Shown in pieces: positions 50,857-58,634 of a DNA stretch of 64,000 nucleotides; position 1 is the first letter of the stretch, and every line of letters starts with the position of its first letter. This DNA comes from Sutcliffiella horikoshii. Its GTDB lineage: Bacteria > Bacillota > Bacilli > Bacillales > Bacillaceae_I. Made by a program: the position numbers and the translations under genes. The stretch covers positions 78,666 to 142,665 of the forward strand of contig KV440964.1 of NCBI GenBank assembly GCA_001636495.1, written 5' to 3'. Under the pieces are notes generated by a model. It saw only the letters and a program-made list of their open reading frames with translations. It was not told where the DNA came from and did no database searches.

Positions 50857-51086
50857 TTAGTTACCCTCCATTTTTTAAATTCAGTAGCTGGTGCCTAATA
50901 GGCTTGGAGGTCCGCGATTACGGTTTTATATGTTGTGTTCCAGTAGATTCATAGAGTGCTCTCCTATTTTTCTTTTCTTCTAATATACCAAATATTTGAA
51001 CTATACAAGCGAGAAAAATGCATTTCCGGCCAGATTTTTCTCCAAACCTGTTAAAATAAAGCCATACATAACAGGGAGGGATTCAG

Positions 51087-52004
51087 GTGAAGATACTTGT
51101 TGTTGGTGCAGGTGCCGTTGGTGGATATTTTGGTGGACGATTGTTGGAAAAAGGGGAAGATGTAACATTCCTTGTGCGGGAGAAACGGAAGAGGCAACTG
51201 GAAGAGACTGGTCTTGTCATTAAATGCGCTCACGGGGATGCCACACTAAATCCAAGGCTACTGGTCAGTGGAGAAAAGACGGATCCGTATGATGTGATCT
51301 TATTATCGATGAAAGCCTATCATTTGGACTCTGCAGTGGAGGATTTCAGAAGCTATGTCGGACCGGATACGGTAATTGTCCCCTTGCTTAACGGGATAGC
51401 GCATATGGAAAAACTAAATGCAGCCTTCCATGAGTCAAACGTGATTGGTGGACTTTGCTTTGTGGAATCTACCTTAGACGAACAAGGGGCCATCATCCAG
51501 ACGAGTGCCATTCATGATCTTGTTTTCGGTGAGTTGGATAGCGGGAAGTCAGAACGGGTTGAGGGGCTCCTTAAATCTTTCAGCGGCACCAAAGCCAACT
51601 TTGTCCTATCCGAGAACATCCATCAAGCCATGTGGCATAAGTATCTTTTCATCGCTACTTTGGCGGGGGTAACGACACTGTTCCGTTCGCCAATCGGGCC
51701 AATCCGGGATGATGAGTTCGGTGCAGATACGATTAAACAGACTTTAGAGGAAGTTGCCGGCATTATGAAAAGTGTTGGTGCTCCACTTGCTGAGAATATC
51801 GTGGATGGGAACTGGGATAAGCTTCATTCCATCGAAGCAGGCATGAAGTCTTCGATGCAGCGTGATATGGAAAAAGGCTTGGCTGTTGAGGCTGATCATT
51901 TTTATGGATATCTGCTTGGGATTGCGAAAGAGAAAGGGATATCCGCTCCTACTCTGCAGAAAATTTATGCCAGCTTGCGGATTTATGAGGGGCAGAGACA
52001 ATAG
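51087..52004 (+). CDS. 2-dehydropantoate 2-reductase family protein
   Basis: A 305-residue ketopantoate reductase (ApbA/PanE) homologue. VVGAGAVGGYFGGRLL (residues 5-20) is the NADPH loop, SMKAYHL supplies the conserved Lys, and NGIAHMEKL and WHKYLFI carry the other family motifs. The GTG start has AGGGAGGG 6 nt before it. It probably makes pantoate for CoA synthesis or acts on a related 2-keto acid. Bacillaceae often carry several copies, so I do not call it panE. Confidence 0.85.
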   Translation: MKILVVGAGAVGGYFGGRLLEKGEDVTFLVREKRKRQLEETGLVIKCAHGDATLNPRLLVSGEKTDPYDVILLSMKAYHLDSAVEDFRSYVGPDTVIVPLLNGIAHMEKLNAAFHESNVIGGLCFVESTLDEQGAIIQTSAIHDLVFGELDSGKSERVEGLLKSFSGTKANFVLSENIHQAMWHKYLFIATLAGVTTLFRSPIGPIRDDEFGADTIKQTLEEVAGIMKSVGAPLAENIVDGNWDKLHSIEAGMKSSMQRDMEKGLAVEADHFYGYLLGIAKEKGISAPTLQKIYASLRIYEGQRQ

Positions 52005-52018
52005 GGATTTTGCTTTTG

Positions 52019-52048
52019 AAAGCTTAGGGCCGTGGGGCTCTAAGCTTT
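52019..52048 (+). terminator. terminator after the ketopantoate reductase gene
   Basis: AAAGCTTAG (52019-52027) pairs with CTAAGCTTT (52040-52048), then TTAAG. It precedes a 52-bp palindrome array. Confidence 0.7.
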
Positions 52049-52087
52049 TAAGTATTTGTGTTTGCTAGATATAAAAGTTATAGCAGA

Positions 52088-52290
52088 TGAAGACTTCTCT
52101 TCGTTTAATTTTTTGAAAGAGAGGTCCTCATTGTGGCGATGAAGACCTCCCTCACGCAAATATCTCCCCACGAAGGTCTTCATTACGCCGATGAGGACCT
52201 CTCTCATGCAAATATCTCTCCACAAAGGTCTTCATTACGCCGATGAGGACCTCTCTCATGCAAATATCCAATCCCAGAGGTCTTCATTTC
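52088..52290. repeat. 52-bp palindrome array, AGGTCTTCAT type
   Basis: Arms AGGTCYTCAT start at 52122, 52174, 52226 and 52278, exactly 52 bp apart. The partner arms ATGARGACCT start at 52088 (degenerate), 52139, 52191 and 52243. Loops of 7 nt (TACGCCG or TGTGGCG) alternate with 25-nt spacers (CTCTCATGCAAATATC and so on). It lies between two convergent genes and shares its arms with the window start. Confidence 0.9.
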
Positions 52291-52321
52291 CACCCTTAAA
52301 GTAATTTCACCACACGAAAAA

Positions 52322-52350
52322 ACCTGCTCGACACATTTGCGTCAGCAGGT
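52322..52350 (-). terminator. terminator overlapping the patB-like stop codon
   Basis: ACCTGCT (52322-52328) pairs with AGCAGGT (52344-52350). The minus-strand stem begins in the last codons of the aminotransferase gene and is followed by TTTTTT. Confidence 0.8.
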
Positions 52351-53505
52351 CTCCAATTCTTTTATTGCGGCCTTAATCCTCAGTAGCGCTTCTGTCAGCA
52401 CCTCGCGGGGGCAGGCAATATTTATGCGTTCAAATCCTTGGCCGCCTGCGCCGAATTTCATTCCTTCGTCCAGGCGGACGCCCGCTTTTTCCAAAAAGAA
52501 GGTATGCAATTCATCTGCTGCAATGCCGAGTTCCCTGCAGTCTAGCCAAATCAAATGGGTAGCCTCAGGTTTCACCACTTTTATGGAAGGAATATGCTCT
52601 TTCAAATAGGTACAGACATACTCTAAGTTAGCGTTTAAGTACTCCTTAACTTGTTGCAGCCACGGCAATCCTTTGTAGTAGGCGGCGATGGTTCCTTCTA
52701 CTGCGAATGCATTGGGACGCATCAACCCAAAGCCAGTCAACAAAGTTTCGTACTTCTCTTTGATTTCTTTGTTCGGAATGATGAAAATAGAGCTTTGCAT
52801 TCCAGCAATGTTAAACGTCTTGCTTGGTGCCGCACAGGTGATGGAAAAATCCAAATGATTAGGATGCACCTTTGCAAATGGAATATGCTTGTGCCCCGGA
52901 TAGGTGAGGTCGCCATGCATTTCGTCCGAGATGACGATCACTCCATGCTTTTCACAAATCTCTCCTATCCTCCGCAACTCCTCATGAGTCCAGACTCTTC
53001 CGACTGGATTGTGCGGGCTGCAGAGGATGAACACCTTTGTTTGGGGCTGAGCTGCCTTCTCTTCAAAATCCTCAAAATCCATTTTATAGCCGTCCTCGGA
53101 ATAGAGGAGTGAATTGTGCAAGATGGTGCAACCCTGTGTTTGGATAGTAGAAAAGAAAGGATAATACACAGGATCCTGGACAATCACGGAGTCTCCAGGT
53201 TGGGTTAAAGCTTTCAGCAAAAGGTTCATCCCCGGAATAATTCCTGGACTGAACGAAATCCATTCCTGCCTCAACTCCCAATCGTATTGCGTTTTCCACC
53301 AATATTCCACCGCGTCGAAATATCTTGCACAAAACGTACTGTACCCGTAGATGCCGTGTGTGGCTTTTTGGCTGATGGCTTGGACAATCTCTTCAGAAAT
53401 CTGAAAATCCATATCTGCAATACAAAGTGGAATGATGTCCTGATCCTCGATGAACCATTTGACGGAATGCGTTTTTCTGCGGTCGATGAATTTTTCCAGT
53501 TGCAT
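52342..53505 (-). CDS. MalY/PatB family C-S lyase / aminotransferase
   Basis: A 387-residue PLP enzyme of the class I/II fold. HNPVGRVW (about residues 166-173) and SDEMHGDLTYPGHKH (about 192-206) are the family marks, and APSKTFNIAGMQ (about 229-240) holds the PLP Lys. MalY/PatB proteins cleave cystathionine or Cys conjugates to pyruvate, ammonia and a thiol. A role in ending ergothioneine synthesis (an EgtE-type lyase) is possible but not shown. Its terminator stem overlaps the stop. Confidence 0.85.
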   Translation of the reverse strand: MQLEKFIDRRKTHSVKWFIEDQDIIPLCIADMDFQISEEIVQAISQKATHGIYGYSTFCARYFDAVEYWWKTQYDWELRQEWISFSPGIIPGMNLLLKALTQPGDSVIVQDPVYYPFFSTIQTQGCTILHNSLLYSEDGYKMDFEDFEEKAAQPQTKVFILCSPHNPVGRVWTHEELRRIGEICEKHGVIVISDEMHGDLTYPGHKHIPFAKVHPNHLDFSITCAAPSKTFNIAGMQSSIFIIPNKEIKEKYETLLTGFGLMRPNAFAVEGTIAAYYKGLPWLQQVKEYLNANLEYVCTYLKEHIPSIKVVKPEATHLIWLDCRELGIAADELHTFFLEKAGVRLDEGMKFGAGGQGFERINIACPREVLTEALLRIKAAIKELETC

Positions 53506-53532
53506 GGCTTTCTCTCCTTTGGTTATGTCGAT

Positions 53533-54966
53533 CTAGTATGCCTTAGCCCAATATACCATATGTTTCGCTTCATTTCCGCAGCATACACACGTATCAGCTA
53601 CCTGTTCCTGTTCAAACGGCATACAACGGGACGTCGCGCTTGTTTCCTCTTTTATCTTGTCCTCACAACCCTGATCACCACACCACATCGCTTTGATGAA
53701 GCCACCTTTTCCTTCGATTTGCTGTTTAAAGTCTTCGAAGGTCGTGGCCACACTCGTTTTGGTTTCGCGGTGTGATCTTGCTTTTTCTAAAAGATTCTGC
53801 TGGATGTCTTCCAGGATTTCTTGAATTTTCGCTTCCAGTCCTTCCATTGGTGTAATCAATTTCTCCCCAGTGTCACGGCGGACAAGCACAACTTGCTGTT
53901 GTTCGATATCACGCGGTCCAGCTTCGAGTCTTAGTGGTATGCCTTTCATTTCGTACTCATTGAATTTCCAGCCAGGCTTCTTGTCGCTCGCGTCTATTCC
54001 AATTCTTAAAGTAGTGGCCAGCTTTTCTTTTAAATCGTAGGCAAAATCAAGGACCCCCTCTTTATGCTGAGCAATTGGGACAATCATCACCTGCGTTGGT
54101 GCAATTCTTGGAGGAACAACAAGACCGCGGTCATCGCCGTGCACCATGATCATCGCTCCGATGATACGGGTCGTGAAGCCCCACGAAGTTTGTTGCACAT
54201 ATTCCTGTTTGCCTTCACGGTTTAAAAATTGAATACCGAAAGCTTTGGCAAAACCGTCCCCCAGATGATGAGAGGTCGCGGATTGCAAAGCCTTTCCGTC
54301 ATGCATCAAGCTTTCGATCGTGTAGGTGTATTTAGCTCCAGCGAATTTTTCTTTTTCCGTTTTCTGGCCTTTGATGACAGGGATAGCCAGGATGTTCTCA
54401 CAGATTTCCGCGTACACGTTGAGCATTTTTACGGTTTCCTCGTGTGCCTGTTCGTCCGTTTCGTGGCAGGTGTGCCCTTCTTGCCAGAGGAATTCTAGCG
54501 TTCTAAGGAATGGTCTAGTTGTCTTTTCCCAACGAACGACATTTGCCCATTGGTTATAAAGCTTTGGCAGGTCGCGGTAAGAGTGGATGATATTTTTATA
54601 GTGCTCGCCGAAAAGCACTTCAGAAGTCGGGCGGACCACTAGGCGATCTTGTAGTTTTTCATCGCCGCCGTGGGTGACCCAGGCTACTTCCGGTGCGAAA
54701 CCTTCGATGTGGTCCTTTTCTTTTTGCAAGAGGCTCTCCGGTATGAAAAGTGGCATGTATACATTTTCGTGGCCGGTTTCTTTGATTCGTTTGTCGAGCG
54801 CATCTTTAATGTTTTCCCATAATGCATATCCGTATGGGCGGATAATCATGCTACCGCGGACGCTGGAGTAGTCAACAAGTTCGGCTTTGGTGACGACGTC
54901 TGTGTACCATTGCGCGAAGTCTTCGTCCATATTAGTGATTTTTTCTACAAAATTTTTATTAGACAT
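53533..54966 (-). CDS. proS: prolyl-tRNA synthetase, archaeal/eukaryotic type
   Basis: A 477-residue class II synthetase of the shorter ProS type without the bacterial editing insert, with the C-terminal zinc-like domain ([37 protein letters not shown]). RPTSEVLF is part of motif 2, and [16 protein letters not shown] and HGDDRGLV are conserved. The ATG at 54966 has AAAGGAG upstream; the in-frame extension further upstream is the translated 21-bp repeat array. A T-box leader controls it. Bacillus species can carry this as a second ProS. Confidence 0.93.
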   Translation of the reverse strand: MSNKNFVEKITNMDEDFAQWYTDVVTKAELVDYSSVRGSMIIRPYGYALWENIKDALDKRIKETGHENVYMPLFIPESLLQKEKDHIEGFAPEVAWVTHGGDEKLQDRLVVRPTSEVLFGEHYKNIIHSYRDLPKLYNQWANVVRWEKTTRPFLRTLEFLWQEGHTCHETDEQAHEETVKMLNVYAEICENILAIPVIKGQKTEKEKFAGAKYTYTIESLMHDGKALQSATSHHLGDGFAKAFGIQFLNREGKQEYVQQTSWGFTTRIIGAMIMVHGDDRGLVVPPRIAPTQVMIVPIAQHKEGVLDFAYDLKEKLATTLRIGIDASDKKPGWKFNEYEMKGIPLRLEAGPRDIEQQQVVLVRRDTGEKLITPMEGLEAKIQEILEDIQQNLLEKARSHRETKTSVATTFEDFKQQIEGKGGFIKAMWCGDQGCEDKIKEETSATSRCMPFEQEQVADTCVCCGNEAKHMVYWAKAY

Positions 54967-54988
54967 GTGAGTTTGCTCCTTTTTATAA

Positions 54989-55086
54989 AATTCGTGCCGA
55001 AATGAAGTGAGTTCGTGCGGAAATGGCCCGAGTTCGTGCCAAAACGAGGCAAGTTCATGCCAAAACACCCCGAGTTCATGCCAAAC
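54989..55086. repeat. 21-bp word array TTCGTGCC between T-box and proS
   Basis: TTCGTGC or TTCATGC words start at 54991, 55012, 55033, 55054 and 55075, exactly 21 bp apart, with degenerate spacers such as CAAAACACCCCGAG. It lies in the 5' leader between the T-box terminator and the proS ribosome site. Read in the proS frame it gives heptads such as FWHELGS. Confidence 0.85.
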
Positions 55087-55103
55087 CCCTTTATCAGCTA
55101 AAT

Positions 55104-55132
55104 AAAAAAAGCCCTGCTATAAATAAGGGACC
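55104..55132 (-). terminator. T-box terminator
   Basis: On the minus strand TCCCT pairs with AGGGC around TATTTATAGC, followed by seven T. It competes with the antiterminator that contains the T-box. Confidence 0.75.
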
Positions 55133-55345
55133 ATTTCTGGCGGTACCACCCTCATTCAAAGCAAAGCTTCACTCTCTTTCATGGTAACGGTTTTGAACCG
55201 CTGCACCGTTTCTGATGCAGAACTCTGAGGCAGGTTCAAATGCTCATCTATGGCTGCCTCTCACCACTCGGCACCCTCTCTTGGATAGACGAAATCATTT
55301 TACTGGTCCTCTTCGACGTTTGATATTGAGAAGATTATATAGGTT
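55104..55345 (-). promoter_or_regulatory. T-box leader of proS
   Basis: On the minus strand the T-box motif AGGGTGGTACCGCC lies at 55139-55152. It is followed by the terminator stem CCCT/AGGG and TTTTTTT (55104-55132). Upstream is a Stem I region beginning near 55300 (GAGAGGGTGCCGAG) with a specifier-like CCT (Pro) in TTGAACCTGCC. The discriminator TGGT fits a tRNA ending ACCA. Uncharged tRNA-Pro would favour antitermination and proS expression. Confidence 0.88.
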
Positions 55346-55403
55346 GGTTGGAAAATTTGTCAATCTATTATTTTTAATAAAGTATGGTCAATCTATTAAG
55401 ATT

Positions 55404-55910
55404 CTATAACATCCATGCGGTAGTGAAAGCAGAAACTGCCCCATAGTTAGGAACTGGATGTGACTTGACCATGAATATCGCGAACAGAATCAGGAAAAGA
55501 ACCGGTGCAACCGTATGGACCGGCCATGTATGTTTGTTCTTGTTGCTACGATTGAAAATCCAGCGGTCAACAAACGCATAAAGCAATGCGGCACCTGATG
55601 CGTAAAGAGTAAGCGTCCATTGCTGAGCCCAGACGACAGGTATCCCTCCGAAAACCCCATGCATAAGTATAAAAGCGATAGCATTCCCTTTCATCCACCT
55701 GTTTACGACATACTCGATACCGATGGAAATCAGATTGCCATATATGAGGATGATCCCTCCAACCACGAAGATGAGTATGTACGCCCAGCCCAAGAACGAA
55801 TCCAGATAGACCGGCTGTCCCTGACCGAAAGAGCCAGCAGAAATGAAGAGCGAAATGATGATGGTAGAAACATAGAATGCGGTAAATTTTCTGTAGAACA
55901 TATTGTCCAA
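55404..55910 (-). CDS. five-span membrane protein
   Basis: A 168-residue protein with about five membrane helices (residues 8-24, 38-60, 76-93, 96-112, 130-150). It has no recognised family motif. The TTG start at 55910 has AGGAGG 8 nt before it; the ATG three codons later would be too far. It lies between the proS T-box and the CGCTGAA word array. Confidence 0.55.
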   Translation of the reverse strand: MDNMFYRKFTAFYVSTIIISLFISAGSFGQGQPVYLDSFLGWAYILIFVVGGIILIYGNLISIGIEYVVNRWMKGNAIAFILMHGVFGGIPVVWAQQWTLTLYASGAALLYAFVDRWIFNRSNKNKHTWPVHTVAPVLFLILFAIFMVKSHPVPNYGAVSAFTTAWML

Positions 55911-56048
55911 TCAGGATTCCTCCTAATATGTAGAGGTTTTGATAGTTTTATTATACTATTTCGGGGGATGGTTTGGGTATATTTCCCTTGAATTAAAATG
56001 GAAATTGGTAGTGGCGGGGTAACCTAACCGAAATGTTGAAATTAATTT

Positions 56049-56190
56049 TTCGCTGAATTAATTGGATTTTCGCTGAAATATTCTTAAAAACGCTGAATGG
56101 ATTGCTATTTTCGCTGAAAAAATTCCAAAATCGCCGAATTATCCTCATAAACGCTGAATCCTCAAGGATTATCGCTGAATCGGTCTTTTA
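56049..56190. repeat. 20-bp word array CGCTGAA
   Basis: CGCTGAA (once CGCCGAA) starts at 56051, 56071, 56091, 56112, 56132, 56152 and 56173, spaced 20, 20, 21, 20, 20 and 21 bp, with TTTT or AAAA before each copy. It lies between the membrane gene and the terminator of the sulfur operon. No other feature is seen in 55911-56216. Confidence 0.9.
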
Positions 56191-56216
56191 CTCTCTCCCT
56201 AAAACCACATAAAAAA

Positions 56217-56246
56217 ACGCCCGTACAATCCGACAAGTACGAGCGC
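56217..56246 (-). terminator. terminator of the cys/sir operon
   Basis: ACGCCCGTAC (56217-56226) pairs with GTACGAGCGC (56237-56246); the minus strand continues with seven T. It lies 11 nt after the sirC stop. Confidence 0.85.
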
Positions 56247-56257
56247 CTTTCCACCTA

Positions 56258-56881
56258 CTATGATATTAACTTTTCCTTCAACCGTAATAGTTCTCCCAGC
56301 TTCTCCCCTCTAGCCTTTTCATTCAATCGGTATTTTTCCTCCAAAATCTCCCACAGCAACTCCCCCTTTTCTTCAAATGACAAGGGCAGCCGCTTCACCA
56401 CCTCCCGATATTCTGCCAAAAACTCTGTATAAGAAACCCAGCTAAAATCAAACTGTTCCTCGAGTTCTCTTTTCAACTTGCGGGTCAATTTGGGACTAGA
56501 TCCATTGGAAGTGACGGCGATCTGCAGATTTCCGCGCCTGACTGTTGCCGGGAATGTGACATTTCCTTCCCCTGACTCGTCTACCACGCATACGAGCTGT
56601 GACTCATGCAATCCGCGAACCAAAGAAGCGTTCACCTCTCTGTTGTTCGTCGCCAAAATGGCCAGAAAAGCTTCCCCAAAATCTTCTGCTACCGCTCCCC
56701 GCTCCACCAACCGGTAGCCCCTTAACGCCGCCAGTTCCCTCACTTCCTCCGAAAATTCCGGTGCGATAAACGTGATGTCCGCCTGCTCGGCATCCAGCAC
56801 CTTTGCCTTTCGTGCCGCAATCCTCCCGCCACCAGCAATAACTACCTTCTTCCCTTGCAAATCAAGTATTAATGGCTGCAA
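56258..56881 (-). CDS. sirC: precorrin-2 dehydrogenase SirC
   Basis: A 207-residue NAD-dependent dehydrogenase of siroheme synthesis (YlnF/SirC, like the N-terminal part of CysG). The start LQPLILDLQGKKVVIAGGGRIAARKAKVL carries the NAD-binding glycine loop, and ILATNNREVNASLV and TSNGSSPKLTRKLKREL are further marks. It turns precorrin-2 into sirohydrochlorin. I use the TTG at 56881, which overlaps the sirB end by 20 bases and follows GGAGG at 9 nt; it ends the operon. Confidence 0.88.
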   Translation of the reverse strand: MQPLILDLQGKKVVIAGGGRIAARKAKVLDAEQADITFIAPEFSEEVRELAALRGYRLVERGAVAEDFGEAFLAILATNNREVNASLVRGLHESQLVCVVDESGEGNVTFPATVRRGNLQIAVTSNGSSPKLTRKLKRELEEQFDFSWVSYTEFLAEYREVVKRLPLSFEEKGELLWEILEEKYRLNEKARGEKLGELLRLKEKLIS

Positions 56882-57620
56882 CTCTCCAGTCCTCCTTTCC
56901 CAAAGCCCGGTCCACCACAATTTCTTGAATCACCTCGTGGCGGCTCAACGGTTCAATTAGCAGGATATCTTGCCCCCTACGCTTCCTTTTTCGGACCTCT
57001 CTTTCGACTTCACTTAACAGCAATCCTGCAAACAGCAAGTACGGCACCACCAGCACTCGGCCCTCTGCATCAATACTAATTTCCTCTATGCCCTCAGCAA
57101 ATAGTGGCGTAGTGGCCGCCAAATAGCAGACATCCACTCGTGACACACCAAGCCTCTCACCAACGCCTTTTTTAATCTCGGAAAAAGCCTCATGAATGAC
57201 AGGATCACTACTCCCCCTGCCAACCAACAAAATAGAATCTGCAGCATCGACCTTCCCAACAGTCGCCCTCACCAATTCATTTATCGCATCCACAATCCGC
57301 TCCTGCACCCCAAAAGCTGGGGCGATCTCCACGCGCACCTCAGGATATTTCACCCGCAGTGGCTCGAGCGCTTCCGGAATGTCCTCTTTTATATGACCTG
57401 CTGTTAAAAGAAAGATTGGGACGACGGTGATCTCGGTCGCCCCTTTTGCCACACAGCGCTCGAAGCCTTCCGGGATAAACGGCTCCGTCAGCTCCAGGAA
57501 ACTGATTTCCTGAATTGGTTCATCCACTTTGGCAATGACCCGCCCCAAGAAATCCTTTGCTTCCGCCGCGCCTTTTTTGGACCGTGTTCCATGTCCCACA
57601 TATAAAATAGCTTTAGTCAC
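56862..57620 (-). CDS. sirB: sirohydrochlorin ferrochelatase SirB
   Basis: A 252-residue chelatase of the CbiX/SirB family. H10 (YVGHGTR) and H76 (LTAGHIKED) are the metal-binding His residues of the first half. The second half resembles the first but lacks one of the two His residues, as usual for SirB. It inserts iron into sirohydrochlorin to give siroheme, needed by the sulfite reductase upstream. It starts 15 nt after sirA. Confidence 0.9.
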   Translation of the reverse strand: MTKAILYVGHGTRSKKGAAEAKDFLGRVIAKVDEPIQEISFLELTEPFIPEGFERCVAKGATEITVVPIFLLTAGHIKEDIPEALEPLRVKYPEVRVEIAPAFGVQERIVDAINELVRATVGKVDAADSILLVGRGSSDPVIHEAFSEIKKGVGERLGVSRVDVCYLAATTPLFAEGIEEISIDAEGRVLVVPYLLFAGLLLSEVEREVRKRKRRGQDILLIEPLSRHEVIQEIVVDRALGKEDWRVAAINT

Positions 57621-57635
57621 ACAACCCGCTCCCTT

Positions 57636-58412
57636 CTATCCGTGCACAACCGGCAAGTGAGGCACGACCTCCTCCTCGAACCAGTGCAGCTTCTCATGTA
57701 ACTTCACCACTTCGCCAATCACAATCATGCTCGGATTGGAGATGTTGGCATCCTTCACTTTCCGCTCGATGTTGGCAAGCGTGCCGACGACGGTCCGCTG
57801 TTCATGTAACGTCCCCCAATGCACAAGTGCAATCGGTGTTTTAGAAGACTTTCCATTTTCCTGGAGACGTTTAAGTATATTTGGCAGCTGAGAAACACCC
57901 ATGTAAACACAAATCGTATCCACAGCATGTGCAAGGTTTGCCCATTGATGCTCCGCTTCCTTGTCGCCTGCCTGGTGTCCTGTGACAAAGGCGAAACTTT
58001 TGCTCAAAGTCCTGTGCGTGACAGGAATGCCTGCGTAGGCAGCCGCTCCGATCCCAGCGGTGATTCCCGGGATGACTTCAAAAGGGACATCCAGCTTGAA
58101 GCATTCTTCCGCCTCCTCGCCGCCACGTCCGAAAACAAACGGGTCGCCTCCTTTTAAACGCACGACCTGCAAGCCTTTTTTTGCATATTTTACAAGAAAG
58201 TGATTGATCGTCTCTTGTTTCATCGTGTGATAGTGTGGCAGCTTTCCGCAGTAAACGAGCTGCGCATTCTTTTTTGCATAGTTTAGTAGTTCAGGGTTCA
58301 CAAGGCGGTCATACAGGATGACATCCGCCTGCTCTAGTAGGCGCAACCCCTTCACTGTAATCAAATCGGGATCCCCGGGACCCGCTCCCACCAAATATAC
58401 TTTTCCGGTCAT
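57636..58412 (-). CDS. sirA: uroporphyrinogen-III C-methyltransferase SirA
   Basis: A 258-residue SAM-dependent methyltransferase (SUMT; YlnD, also named CobA). VYLVGAGPGDPDLITVKGLRLLEQADVILYDRL and GGDPFVFGRGGEEAE are the family signatures, and IPGITAGIGAAAYAGIPVTHR lies in the middle. It makes precorrin-2 from uroporphyrinogen III at the start of the siroheme branch. It follows the DUF3906 gene by 3 nt. Confidence 0.93.
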   Translation of the reverse strand: MTGKVYLVGAGPGDPDLITVKGLRLLEQADVILYDRLVNPELLNYAKKNAQLVYCGKLPHYHTMKQETINHFLVKYAKKGLQVVRLKGGDPFVFGRGGEEAEECFKLDVPFEVIPGITAGIGAAAYAGIPVTHRTLSKSFAFVTGHQAGDKEAEHQWANLAHAVDTICVYMGVSQLPNILKRLQENGKSSKTPIALVHWGTLHEQRTVVGTLANIERKVKDANISNPSMIVIGEVVKLHEKLHWFEEEVVPHLPVVHG

Positions 58413-58415
58413 GCG

Positions 58416-58634
58416 CTACCACCCTTTCTCCTCTGGATCTAATATATAGCCACTCTTCTTCCCAAGGCGCTTTTTCTCTCGTAAAATTACTTCTTTCACA
58501 TCAGGCTCTTTCAAATAAAATTTCTCGAGCTCCACGTCAAGGTGCTCAAAAGCTGCTTCATCGTTCTCGGCAAAGATGACGGATACAATTTCCTTGGCCT
58601 CAAGGGTTACATCAAATCTATACAGATACGCCAT
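58416..58634 (-). CDS. DUF3906 family small protein
   Basis: A 72-residue acidic protein beginning MAYLYRFDVTLEAKEIVSVIFAENDEAAFEHLDVELEK. It overlaps the end of the sulfite reductase gene by 17 bases and precedes sirA. The family is seen in Bacillaceae in this same place, so a role linked to sulfite reduction or siroheme is likely from context only. No catalytic residues are evident. Confidence 0.75.
   Translation of the reverse strand: MAYLYRFDVTLEAKEIVSVIFAENDEAAFEHLDVELEKFYLKEPDVKEVILREKKRLGKKSGYILDPEEKGW

Noticed and set aside
54967-55068. 34-residue extension of ProS with F-HEL heptads
   Set aside because: It is the translated 21-bp array; the ATG at 54966 has AAAGGAG and matches the family start.
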